Shown: positions 43,618-51,840 of the stretch, one piece after another
Layout of the letters: each line of letters starts with the position of its first letter
Numbering within the stretch: the first letter of the stretch is position 1
Source of the DNA: Sneathiella glossodoripedis JCM 23214
GTDB lineage: Bacteria; Pseudomonadota; Alphaproteobacteria; Sneathiellales; Sneathiellaceae
Length of the DNA stretch: 64,000 nt
Assembly: GCF_000616095.1 (NCBI RefSeq)
Contig: NZ_BAMS01000006.1
Span: forward strand, 62,001 to 126,000
Direction: 5' to 3'
Notes under the pieces: model-generated
What the model saw: the letters and a program-made list of their open reading frames with translations, nothing else
The model's database searches: none
Told to the model about the DNA's origin: nothing
Program-made: the position numbers and the translations under genes

Positions 43618-44823
43618 CTAAGCGCCTTCACGCCCAACAATGGTTAGTGAGCAGACATTTTGATGAGGGAAGCCGCCAAGATTATGTGTCATTCCAAACA
43701 CTGGGTCGTCCTCCCGTTGGCGTTCACCCGCTCGGCCGCTCAATTGAAGATACATTTCATAGATCATACGAATGCCTGATGCACCGATTGGATGCCCAAA
43801 ACATTTCAATCCACCATCAATTTGGCAGGGGATCTTGCCGTCAGCATCATAGAAACCGTCCATAATATCGTTTACAGCACGTCCTTCCGAAGAAATGAAA
43901 AGATCCTCCATCGTCACCAGTTCGGTAATTGAGAAGCAATCATGCACTTCAAACATACTGATTTGCTCGCGTGGGTTTGTGATGCCTGCTTCCTGATAGG
44001 CGCGTTTGGCTGCCGCGCGTGTCGTTACGAAGTGACTGCCATCCCAGGAATTATGTTGTGCTTCGCGTCCATTTGAAGCGGATAGTTGCATTGCTTTTAC
44101 CGTCACCAGGTCTTTTTTACCCAGTGATTTAGCAATCTCGGGGGTTGTGACAATTGCAACAGCGGAACCATCGCTTACACCGCAGCAGTCAAAAAGCCCA
44201 AGAGGTTCAGCAATCATCGGCGCATTCATAACTTTGTCTTCGTCGATTTTGTTACGCAGATGGGCTTTAGGGTTTTTTGAACCGTTTTCATGGCTTTTGA
44301 CCGATACATGTGCCATCGCACGTTTCAAGTCTTTTGCGTTGATTTTATGCTTGGCCGCATATGCAGAAGCAAGTTGCGCAAAAGAACCTGGTGCCGATGC
44401 ATTGGCCCAGAATAAATCATTTACTGCACCACGACTTCGCTGTGGAAGCCCGCCATATCCTGTGTCTTTAAGTTTTTCTACGCCAACTGCCATCGCAATG
44501 TCAGCCGCACCTGATGCGACAGCATAGACCGCTCCGCGCAGTGCTTCTGATCCACTGGCACAGTAGTTTTCGACGCGAGTAACTGGAATATTGGGCAGAC
44601 GCAGAGCCATCGAGAGAGGAACGGCTGATTTTCCAACATGTTGTTCTTCGATGCCAGTGCCGAACCACGCTGCATCGATTTGACTTTTATCTATTCCTGC
44701 ATCTTCAATTGCTTCTACGAAGGCTTCGACAATCAAGTCCTCAGCATTGTCATTCCATCTCTCGCCAAAGCGTGAGCAACCCATCCCCAAAATTGCAACT
44801 TTATCTTTAATTCCTGTAGCCAT
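43618..44823 (-). CDS. Thiolase, SCP-x/acetyl-CoA acetyltransferase type
   Basis: A 401-residue thiolase-fold enzyme. The acyl-accepting Cys lies in ENYCASGSEALRGAV (near residue 90) and catalytic His residues in EVHDCFS and FGHPIGASG. The C-terminal region reads NLGGFPHQNVCSL where biosynthetic thiolases have a C-x-G motif, so it belongs to the lipid-transfer/SCP-x branch that often works with a DUF35 protein. It starts at the ATG at 44823, two bases after the stop of the HMGCS-like/DUF35 gene. The two are almost certainly a complex or pathway pair acting on acyl-CoA. Confidence 0.9.
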   Translation of the reverse strand: MATGIKDKVAILGMGCSRFGERWNDNAEDLIVEAFVEAIEDAGIDKSQIDAAWFGTGIEEQHVGKSAVPLSMALRLPNIPVTRVENYCASGSEALRGAVYAVASGAADIAMAVGVEKLKDTGYGGLPQRSRGAVNDLFWANASAPGSFAQLASAYAAKHKINAKDLKRAMAHVSVKSHENGSKNPKAHLRNKIDEDKVMNAPMIAEPLGLFDCCGVSDGSAVAIVTTPEIAKSLGKKDLVTVKAMQLSASNGREAQHNSWDGSHFVTTRAAAKRAYQEAGITNPREQISMFEVHDCFSITELVTMEDLFISSEGRAVNDIMDGFYDADGKIPCQIDGGLKCFGHPIGASGIRMIYEMYLQLSGRAGERQREDDPVFGMTHNLGGFPHQNVCSLTIVGREGA

Positions 44824-44825
44824 TT

Positions 44826-46291
44826 TTATTCTCCTGCATTTGTGTCCACAGGGACAGCTTTCCAAAAGTAGCGCCGAAACCCGCGTTTATTGTCGTAATC
44901 TTTAACTCTGAACACCATGCGCATTTTCATGCCAACAGTGAGTTCGTCGTCGGGGAAAATGTCAGTAAAATCATTCATTAGACGCCCACCACCTTCGAAC
45001 TGGATCATGCCATAATAGGCTGGCGGATCTGGCGAGAAAGTCAAGCGGTCTGCGGTATAGGAATTAAGAGTTGCCGTTTTTTCCGCGAAGGGGTGATCTT
45101 TCTGGGTGTCAATTGCGCCGCAGTTTTCATTCACGCAAATGTTGCTTTTTGGAAACTGTATTGTGCCGCAGTTGCTGCATTCACCACCGACCATCCGCTG
45201 GGCCATAAATCTGTTGCGATAATGGGTTGTAAGGCCAGTATTTTTGTCGACTTCTGCGCGGATGCCCAGATCCATTTCAATGCCTTCATTAAAAGCAAGG
45301 AAACGATTGTAATTTGTCACTTTCCGACCTTTAGCGAGGGAGGCGCTAACACCAGCTTGACCGCTGAATTCATTAATTACCTCTGTCACTTCGAACAAAA
45401 GTGCGTCACTGCCTTGCCCAAAACTGGCGACGAGAATTTTGTCCCCTGCTTTGGCTGTTTCAAGGGCATGGGCAAGCATGATTAAGGACTGTGCGCTGCC
45501 AGCTTCCCCCATGTTCGATTGTAGTTGTCGGCAACTGCATCAGGGGAGATGCCAACTTTTTTTGCAAGACCTGTTGCAACATTTCTGGCGGCTACTGGGA
45601 AGCAAAAAGTTGTGATTTCTTCTGCTTTCAGATTGGCTTTAGCAAGCGCGCCTTCGATCGCGGTTGGCACAATTTTCATGTAGCCTTCATCGCGAATCCA
45701 GCGCTCTTCCCAAGTGTAGTCGTACTGTTCCTCTTCGCCGCGGAAATGGTCCACAAAATCGACACTTTCCGTGTGGCTGCCGATCAAGCGGGCAATTATG
45801 TTCCCCGAACCAATTAAAAATGCGGCGGCCCCATCACCGGTTGTCATCTCGAGCGCGCTGCCAGCTTTCGTTTTTCGTTTTTCCGCAGCGCAGAGGAGTA
45901 TCGGTCCATTGTTTGCCCCTGCAGCCTGCAAGGCGACACTCAAGCCAGATGTGCCAGCGCGCATGGAAGAAGAAAAATCAAGCGTTTGAACTGAGCTTCT
46001 CAAATTCAAGGCATCCGCCACAATTGCCGCATTTTGTCGATCCAGAAAGGGAAAGGTTGTTGATGCCATATAGACACCTGAAATGGTGTCTCTGTCCATC
46101 GACTGAAGACAGCCACGAGCCGCCTCTACTGACATAGTTACGCTATCTTCGTCCCAATTTGCCATTGACCTTTCACCGCGTGCTAAGCCTTTTAGCCCGG
46201 GGTTAAACCATGCGTGCGCTTTGAAAATTTCTTCGCGCTGCAATCTGCTTTTGGGAATATATCCGCCATAAGCAAGAATTCCGACTTCCAC
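44826..46291 (-). CDS. HMG-CoA-synthase-like domain fused to DUF35 OB-fold protein (one frameshift)
   Basis: One gene broken near 45518. The N-terminal part has the KASIII/HMG-CoA-synthase fold (GILAYGGYIPKSRLQREEIF, EMTTGDGAAAFLIGSGNIIA) and ends VADNYN. The downstream frame continues MGEAGSAQSLIMLAHALE and VASFGQGSDALLFEVTE, then a zinc-ribbon (CSNCGTIQFPKSNICVNENC) and an OB-fold typical of DUF35. Adding one T joins them into 488 residues. Where archaeal HMG-CoA synthases have the nucleophilic Cys (ACKAGT), this protein reads SMRAGT, so the standard nucleophile is missing. It probably assembles with the thiolase. Reaction unknown. Confidence 0.85.
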
Positions 46292-46323
46292 ATTTACCTC
46301 CTTTAACGGTAACTTTTATCGTT

Positions 46324-46352
46324 GGCACGGACCTGTGATTTGTATCCGTGCC
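46324..46352 (-). promoter_or_regulatory. Hairpin in the leader of the HMGCS-like/DUF35 gene
   Basis: A perfect 8-bp stem GGCACGGA/TCCGTGCC with a 13-base loop lies 33 bases upstream of the start. The remaining intergenic stretch to the divergent MarR gene (46353-46538) is AT-rich and probably holds both promoters. Whether the hairpin is a regulatory RNA or an operator is not known. Confidence 0.35.
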
Positions 46353-46538
46353 TGCTGGACTCATTGACCTGGGTTCTTGGTTGTTATTTTTTCAGGTTTG
46401 CATCCAAATAGCCTGTTTAAATTAACTTTCTTGTAATTAATAAGCAAGCTAATTATATACATGCGACATATTTAAGCACGGATGCGTTGCACTGAAATTA
46501 TGGGGCGCTATAGTGTGCTAAAAAGTGAGAGATAGAAC

Positions 46539-47021
46539 ATGGATTATACTGATCATCGGGCCGGATTTGTGTTTGCGGATATTGCGCGGTTCAGAGTTCG
46601 TCTGTTTGATCGGCTACTGGCGCCGCATGGACTTACTACTTCTCAGGCTTGGGTCTTGGCTCATTTGTTTATCGAAGACAATTTACCGCAGACCGAATTG
46701 GCCAGGCGCATGGATGTTGGCGCGGTGACAATTGGCGGGTTGATTGAGCGGCTGGAAGCTCGTGGTTTTGTGGAACGAAAAGTTGACTCAGAAGACAGGC
46801 GGGTGAAAAGAGTTCTGCTGAAAGAAGAAGCAAAAAGTATCGGACGCATCATGGCGGAATGTGGACGCACCTTAAATGAAGTTGCTTTTTCAGGAATGGA
46901 AGCTGAAAAGGCTAAAGCTGTAATGGATGGTTTGCTGTCCGTTCGGCAAAATTTATTAGATGCTCTGGCTGAAGACACAGATATCAAGAGTGCGACAGAT
47001 ATTTTGCTGAGCAAAAAATAG
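46539..47021 (+). CDS. MarR family transcriptional regulator (divergent from HMGCS/thiolase)
   Basis: A 160-residue winged-helix regulator. The recognition region reads QTELARRMDVGAVTIGGLIE, followed by the wing RLEARGFVERKVDSEDRRVK, the typical MarR DxRxxRV wing. It is transcribed away from the HMGCS-like/DUF35 and thiolase genes with 247 bases between, so it probably controls that operon in response to an acyl-CoA or acid. Its stop lies two bases before the convergent stop of a second MarR gene. Confidence 0.93.
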   Translation: MDYTDHRAGFVFADIARFRVRLFDRLLAPHGLTTSQAWVLAHLFIEDNLPQTELARRMDVGAVTIGGLIERLEARGFVERKVDSEDRRVKRVLLKEEAKSIGRIMAECGRTLNEVAFSGMEAEKAKAVMDGLLSVRQNLLDALAEDTDIKSATDILLSKK

Positions 47022-47023
47022 AA

Positions 47024-47479
47024 TTACTGTTTGTTTTTGTCCATCATATGCATGCTCTCTCCCAGTTTGTTGAGATAATGGGCGAAAGAAATTCGGTCAT
47101 CCGGGGAAAAATTTCGCAACGCTTCGTCATAAAACTTGTTAATTAAAGGGGTGATATTGCCCCAGAGTTCGTGACCTTTTTCACTCAAACAAATATACCG
47201 CTTGCGCTGATCCTGATCATCGACGGTACGGGAAATCAATCCGCGCTCCTCAAGCCGCTTGAGTACGCCGGTCAGGTTTTGCCGGCTCAAGCGTAAATAT
47301 TCGCACAGTTCTGAGACGGTCATACCTTTTTGGACGCTGGTTCGGGACAAAGCTCCAAGGATTGACCATTGCTGTGTTGTTATCTGTTCCGACTCAAGTG
47401 CCTGTGCACCAACTTTTTGTAGGGTGTTGGCGGTTTGGTAAAGTCGAAAAAACAACCTATTGCTTAATTCATCTATCAT
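47024..47479 (-). CDS. MarR family transcriptional regulator (divergent from the aliB-badHI operon)
   Basis: A 151-residue MarR protein with TVSELCEYLRLSRQNLTGVL (recognition helix) and RLEERGLISRTVDDQDQRKR (wing). It is divergent from the aliB-badH-badI operon. In Rhodopseudomonas palustris a MarR protein (BadR) controls the homologous genes and responds to 2-ketocyclohexane-1-carboxyl-CoA. This gene is positioned to do the same, but orthology to BadR is not proven. Confidence 0.92.
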   Translation of the reverse strand: MIDELSNRLFFRLYQTANTLQKVGAQALESEQITTQQWSILGALSRTSVQKGMTVSELCEYLRLSRQNLTGVLKRLEERGLISRTVDDQDQRKRYICLSEKGHELWGNITPLINKFYDEALRNFSPDDRISFAHYLNKLGESMHMMDKNKQ

Positions 47480-47485
47480 AATGGC

Positions 47486-47527
47486 TTATTATAAGGGATA
47501 AATCGAAATAAACAATCAATACATTGA
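47486..47527. promoter_or_regulatory. Candidate MarR operators before the aliB-badHI operon
   Basis: Two short palindromes lie in the 97 bases between the divergent MarR and acyl-CoA dehydrogenase genes: CTTAT-T-ATAAG at 47486-47496 and TCAAT-AC-ATTGA at 47516-47527. The second has the 5-bp arm, 2-bp spacer geometry common in MarR operators. Binding is inferred from form and position. Confidence 0.4.
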
Positions 47528-47576
47528 CATAAATTCGTAATTGCGAAATGCTGAAAAAAAGTATGGGAGAGGGTTT

Positions 47577-48722
47577 ATGCATTTCGCAATGAACGAAGAA
47601 CAGCAATTAATTGTGGATGCTGCAAAGCAGTTTGCAGATCAAAAACTTGCGCCAGGCTACCAGCAAAGAGATCGTGAAGGGGTATTTGATCGGCGCCTGA
47701 CAGAACAGATGGGCGAATTGGGCTTTGTCGCGCCAGAGCAATCCGTTGAGTTCGGGGGGAGTGGGATATCCTATCTTACCAGTGGTATGGTGATGGAGGC
47801 GATCGCATCAGCGGATTTCAACATGGCCTATGTGCAGTTGCTTGCTTCGCTGAATACACAAATCTTGGCAAGATATGCAGTTCCGGAACTCGCGAAACAT
47901 TGGATTCCTCAAATTTGCAGTGGGAATATTATTTTAGGTGTTGCTCTTACTGAGCCCGGTGGTGGTTCGGATGCCGCAAACCTACAGCTTCGAGCAGAAA
48001 AAACTGAAGGAGGTTATCTCCTTGTCGGTGAAAAGGCATCTATTTCAATGTCTGATCAGGCAGATTTAATGATTGTCTTTGCACGTACCGGTGCCAAAGA
48101 TAGCCGGGCAAGGGGAGTGAGTGCGTTTCTGGTCGAAATGGATAGCCCCAACATTACTACTTCGCGATATGATGATCTGGGGCAGCGATGTGTTGGCAGA
48201 GGGTCCATTTATTTTGATAAGGTCTTTGTGCCGGAGAAAAATCGGCTGGGTAGTGAAAATCGAGCTTTTTCCCAAGTGATGGAGGGCTTTGATTTCAGTC
48301 GGGCTCTTATCGGGTTACAGTGCCTTGCAGTTGCCGAACAGTCTTTGGGCGAAGCCTGGAAGTATAGTCAGGAACGCGAAGCATTTGGCAAGCCAATAAG
48401 TGTCAATCAGGGTGTCGTTTTTCCCCTTGCCGAAGCTCAAACTCAGTTAGAGGCTGCAAAATTACTTTGTTACAAGACACTTTGGCTAAAGGATCAGGGG
48501 AAGCCACATACAGCAGAAGCTGCCATGTGCAAATGGTGGCCCCCCAAACTGGCGTTTGAAATTATCCATCAATGTTTGTTGACACATGGCCATGGTGGCT
48601 ACGCGCGAGATTACCCGTTTGAACAGAGATTGAGAGATGTTCTCGGTCTGCAAATCGGGGATGGAACTGCGCAAATAATGAAAATGATAATCGCAAGAGA
48701 AAAGTTGGGAGAGTATCAATGA
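47577..48722 (+). CDS. Acyl-CoA dehydrogenase, likely cyclohexanecarboxyl-CoA dehydrogenase
   Basis: A 381-residue FAD acyl-CoA dehydrogenase heading the cyclohexanecarboxylate operon, in the role of AliB (cyclohexane-1-carboxyl-CoA to cyclohex-1-ene-1-carboxyl-CoA). Motifs are LGVALTEPGGGSDAANLQLR, QEREAFGKPISVNQGV and GHGGYARDYPFEQRLRD. The position of the usual catalytic Glu reads IGDGTAQI, so an Asp stands in for Glu, and helix G has SRALIG with no Glu. An Asp base would suit a ring substrate, by inference. I choose the ATG at 47577, with GGGAGAGG just upstream. It overlaps badH by four bases. Confidence 0.88.
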   Translation: MHFAMNEEQQLIVDAAKQFADQKLAPGYQQRDREGVFDRRLTEQMGELGFVAPEQSVEFGGSGISYLTSGMVMEAIASADFNMAYVQLLASLNTQILARYAVPELAKHWIPQICSGNIILGVALTEPGGGSDAANLQLRAEKTEGGYLLVGEKASISMSDQADLMIVFARTGAKDSRARGVSAFLVEMDSPNITTSRYDDLGQRCVGRGSIYFDKVFVPEKNRLGSENRAFSQVMEGFDFSRALIGLQCLAVAEQSLGEAWKYSQEREAFGKPISVNQGVVFPLAEAQTQLEAAKLLCYKTLWLKDQGKPHTAEAAMCKWWPPKLAFEIIHQCLLTHGHGGYARDYPFEQRLRDVLGLQIGDGTAQIMKMIIAREKLGEYQ

Positions 48723-49476
48723 AAGGGCTCAAGGGCAAAAATGCAATCGTGACTGGTGCTGGAGGCGGACTTGGAACTGCAATATCACAACGCCTGGCGG
48801 AAGCGGGATGTTCTGTTGGCATTTTCGATTTAAATGCAGAAGCGGCTCGATCAACTGCTCGGTCAATTGGGGAAAAGGCTTCCGCTCATACAGTCGATAT
48901 ATCCGATCTTGATGCAGTCAAAAAAGCGGTAGCAGAATTTGAGGAAAAAGTCGGCCCAGTAGATATTCTGGTGAATAATGCAGGTTGGGACAAGGTCGGA
49001 AATTTTCTGGAAACAGACAAAGCGCTGTGGGAGAAAATTGTCGCTATTAATCTTTGGGGACCGCTGCATGTCACCCATACGGTTGCGCAAGGTATGACCG
49101 CGCGCGGAAAAGGCAAAATCATCACAATTGCATCTGATGCTGCTCGCGTCGGCTCAAGCGGCGAGGGGGTCTATTCCGCATGTAAGGGCGGAATGGTTGC
49201 TTTTTCAAAAACGCTTGCCCGTGAACTGGCACGCAAGAATATCAATGTGAATGTTGTTTGCCCGGGGCCCTCTGATACACCGATCTTAAATGACTTTGTT
49301 GGTGAAGGAGAGGTCGGGCAGAAAATATATGAAGGTCTAAAACGAGCGATCCCGTTCAAGCGCCTTGGTCAACCCGAGGATTTTGGAGGCATCGTCGCGT
49401 TTTTGGCGAGTGACGAGGCAGATTACATTACAGGCAGGTAATAAGTGTCTCTGGTGGTTTAACAATGGCGGGATAA
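48719..49476 (+). CDS. badH: 2-hydroxycyclohexanecarboxyl-CoA dehydrogenase (SDR), one frameshift
   Basis: Short-chain dehydrogenase oxidising 2-hydroxycyclohexane-1-carboxyl-CoA to the 2-keto form with NAD. The NAD motif is TGAGGGLGTAIS, the active-site Ser/Tyr/Lys lie in ASDAARVGSSGEGVYSACKG, and VCPGPSDTPILND follows. The whole protein closely resembles R. palustris BadH. The frame breaks at 49435, after YITG. One added C continues QVISVSGGLTMAG and a stop at 49474-49476, giving 252 residues, the normal C-terminus. badI follows 14 bases later. Confidence 0.9.
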
Positions 49477-49490
49477 GAAAGGAAAATAAC

Positions 49491-50272
49491 ATGTCATACG
49501 AAGATATTTTATACGAAGAAAGAAACGGGGCGGCATGGATAACAATAAACCGCCCAGAAGTTTACAATGCGTTTCGAGGGCAGACCGTTGAAGAAATGAT
49601 TCATGCAATGAACGAGGCTGCATGGAATAAGGAAATTGGTGTAATTGTTCTTGCCGGTGCAGGTGATAAAGCTTTTTGCACGGGGGGCGATCAATCTGCG
49701 CATGATGGCCAATATGATGGCCGTGGTATTATCGGTCTTCCTATTGATGAGTTGCAAAGTCTCATTCGTGATGTTCCCAAACCTATTATTGCGCGCGTGC
49801 AGGGGTTTGCGATTGGTGGTGGAAATGTGCTGGCAACGTTATGTGATTTTACGATTGCTTCTGAAAAAGCCCAGTTTGGACAAGTAGGGCCAAAAGTAGG
49901 TCCGTGGATCCAGGGTTTGGTACTGCTTATCTAGCCCGAATAGTGGGGGAGAAAAAAGCTCGGGAAATGTGGTATTTGTGCCGTCGCTATAGCGCGAGCG
50001 AAGCTGAGCGTATGGGGTTGGTAAATAAAGTTGTGTCGCATGAAGAGCTGGATGCCGAGGTGGAGCGCTGGTGTTCTGAGATAATGGAGAAAAGCCCCAC
50101 AGCGATTTCCATCGCAAAGAAATCCTTTAATCTGGATTCAGAAAATATTCGGGCTATTTCCTCTATGGGTATGCAGGCTTTAAGTCTGTATTACGATACA
50201 GATGAATCGCGAGAGGGAGTCGCTGCATTTAACGAAAAGCGAAAACCGGATTTCAGAAAATTCACCAAATAG
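49491..50272 (+). CDS. badI: 2-ketocyclohexanecarboxyl-CoA hydrolase, one frameshift
   Basis: Crotonase-fold enzyme that hydrolytically opens the ring of 2-ketocyclohexane-1-carboxyl-CoA to pimelyl-CoA. It is recognised from its close match to BadI: INRPEVYNAFRGQTVEEMIH, AFCTGGDQSAHDGQYDGRG, VQGFAIGGGNVLATLCDFTI, AREMWYLCRRYS and YYDTDESREGV. The frame breaks at about 49901 within KVG(S)VDPGFGTAYLAR. One added T gives 260 residues, the same length as BadI. It closes the aliB-badHI operon. The ligase (AliA) and the hydratase (BadK) needed for the full pathway are not adjacent. Confidence 0.93.
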
Positions 50273-50303
50273 AACTGCTTGCCAAATATTGGCGAAGATG
50301 AGT

Positions 50304-50329
50304 TGCCAGCCCTGAGAGCAGGGCTGGCA
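50304..50329. terminator. Hairpin between badI and the convergent hydrolase gene
   Basis: The perfect 11-bp stem TGCCAGCCCTG/CAGGGCTGGCA (50304-50314 with 50319-50329) has a 4-base loop in the 62-base gap between convergent stops. It lacks a T-run on either strand, so termination may need Rho or be inefficient. Confidence 0.65.
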
Positions 50330-50334
50330 GATAT

Positions 50335-51192
50335 TCACTTATCTCTCCAGCCAGTCCCAAATTTCCTGCCAAAGTTTTTCCCGGCCTTTTCTAAAAGCGC
50401 CTCATGTCCAATCCGTTTAACGCCAAAATCACTTGGTTTTTTGAATATGGTTTCCTTTGGGGCGTTGGGGTAGGTAACCAGTACATCTTTGGATGACCGT
50501 GGGGTGGCGATAGGGTCGTCCGTAAAAATCCAGGACCTGATCGGGCTTTGGACTTCTTCAAAATGTCCGGCAGGTAAGCGTTTGTTCAGTTCATTTCTAA
50601 AATAGTGTTTTTTATGGCTCCATCGCCGCCAGGTTTTAAACACATCTGGTGGCAACGCGGCTCCTTTCCATCCGCCAACTGGTTTAATATAACCCCAACG
50701 GGCCAGGCTAAAGCTGCCGAGCAGCCACCAGAAATACATGGAAGCAGGTAAATTGGATTTATGATGACCGCCAAAATATCCCGTTCCCACACTGACAAAG
50801 GCGTTTTTATTTATGAGATGCTGTTTATCAACAAATCCAAGAAAATGCCCTCCCACACTATGAGCTATATGATTGAGTGGGAGATTGGTAGCCTCAGCAT
50901 TTAAAAATGCCAGTGCTGCTGATTGATCTTTAGCCCAGTCGATCAACTGAATGTTTGATTTGGCAATGTTCTCTGGGGCTGATTCACCAATGCCTCTGTA
51001 GTCAAATATGAGAACCATCGCCCCTTTTTCAGCCAGAAATTCAGCGATGCCAGCGTAAAATTGACGCGGGAATCCAGTTCCTGCCGAGACAAGAATTTTT
51101 TGCGTAGGATTCTGTGAAGATATTATATCTCCTTTCAATTCCCAATTGTCTTCTGTGGGAAAGGATACGGTTTTTTTTGTAACATCAGTCAT
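50335..51192 (-). CDS. Predicted alpha/beta hydrolase (COG4757-type)
   Basis: A 285-residue hydrolase. The N-terminal strand-turn is ILVSAGTGFPRQFYAGIAEF, then VLIFDYRGIGES and the nucleophile elbow IAHSVGGHFLG (Ser near residue 112). The C-terminal His lies in VKRIGHEALLEK. Family members are uncharacterised esterase-like proteins. It lies 18 bases after the third MarR gene on the same strand, so the two form an operon. Neighbouring badI may imply a related substrate, but this is only positional. Confidence 0.85.
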   Translation of the reverse strand: MTDVTKKTVSFPTEDNWELKGDIISSQNPTQKILVSAGTGFPRQFYAGIAEFLAEKGAMVLIFDYRGIGESAPENIAKSNIQLIDWAKDQSAALAFLNAEATNLPLNHIAHSVGGHFLGFVDKQHLINKNAFVSVGTGYFGGHHKSNLPASMYFWWLLGSFSLARWGYIKPVGGWKGAALPPDVFKTWRRWSHKKHYFRNELNKRLPAGHFEEVQSPIRSWIFTDDPIATPRSSKDVLVTYPNAPKETIFKKPSDFGVKRIGHEALLEKAGKNFGRKFGTGWRDK

Positions 51193-51210
51193 AATGGATC
51201 TGCCTTGCTT

Positions 51211-51669
51211 TTATTTGTTTTTAGGATCCAGTGCCACGATGGCATCTGCATTTTGGGCGACATGTTCAAGGAAACGGTGAATTGTTCGCTGTTCTGCTTC
51301 TGAAAAGGGGGCAAGCAGATGTTCGTTAAAGTGTTTCACATAAGGCAGGCTGCGATTTACGATTTCCCGCCCCTTATCTTCGATAAAAATATTGATGACC
51401 CGGCCGTCGGGTGATGACATGGAGCGCCGAACCAGGCCTTGATCACACATTCGATCGACAAGTCCGGTGAGGCTCGATTTTCCCATTGAGAGGGTTTTTG
51501 CAACCGCGCTAATTGCCTGACCATCTTTTTGAGAAAGGACAAAAAGAACCGCTTGCTGTGTTGTTGATAGCCCCAACTCAGCTTTCGTCCGGGCGTCTGC
51601 CGCCCGAAAGAGTGCGGTATGAGCTTTTTGTAGTTGATGAAATATACGGGGTGGTTTTGCTTTGCTCAT
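51211..51669 (-). CDS. MarR family transcriptional regulator (with alpha/beta hydrolase)
   Basis: A 152-residue MarR protein with the HTH region ISAVAKTLSMGKSSLTGLVD and wing DQGLVRRSMSSPDGRVINIF. It heads a two-gene operon with the alpha/beta hydrolase. An extended set of inverted repeats just upstream of its start points to strong autoregulation. The ligand is unknown. Confidence 0.93.
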   Translation of the reverse strand: MSKAKPPRIFHQLQKAHTALFRAADARTKAELGLSTTQQAVLFVLSQKDGQAISAVAKTLSMGKSSLTGLVDRMCDQGLVRRSMSSPDGRVINIFIEDKGREIVNRSLPYVKHFNEHLLAPFSEAEQRTIHRFLEHVAQNADAIVALDPKNK

Positions 51670-51679
51670 TAAATTAATC

Positions 51680-51716
51680 CATATGCGAACTATTTTAGTT
51701 CGTATATGAACTAAAA
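51680..51716. promoter_or_regulatory. Nested palindromic operator before the MarR-hydrolase operon
   Basis: Two overlapping inverted repeats lie here. CATATGCGAACTA (51680-51692) pairs with TAGTTCGTATATG (51696-51708) with one mismatch and a 3-base centre. TTTTAGTTC (51693-51701) pairs perfectly with GAACTAAAA (51708-51716) across 6 bases. The layout gives three alternating half-sites, 11 bases upstream of the regulator start, consistent with a MarR autoregulatory site. Confidence 0.7.
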
Positions 51717-51840
51717 TAATCGGTCAAGGATATTATGTGGTTTGGGGATGGTAAATTCAGGTTACATTGTTGTTGTGTGAGCTAACCACAGTTTATATGT
51801 GTCATAAGGCGATTGAATATGAACGCGATATACAGGGTGA

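Noticed and set aside
44826-45512. A separate DUF35 protein gene downstream of an HMGCS-like gene
   Set aside because: Its first 45 residues are the C-terminal end of the HMGCS fold, so it is the second half of one fused gene broken by a missing base.
45664-46137. A 157-codon open frame on the plus strand
   Set aside because: Antisense to the HMGCS-like domain and rich in unlikely Arg/Pro/His composition, typical of a shadow frame.
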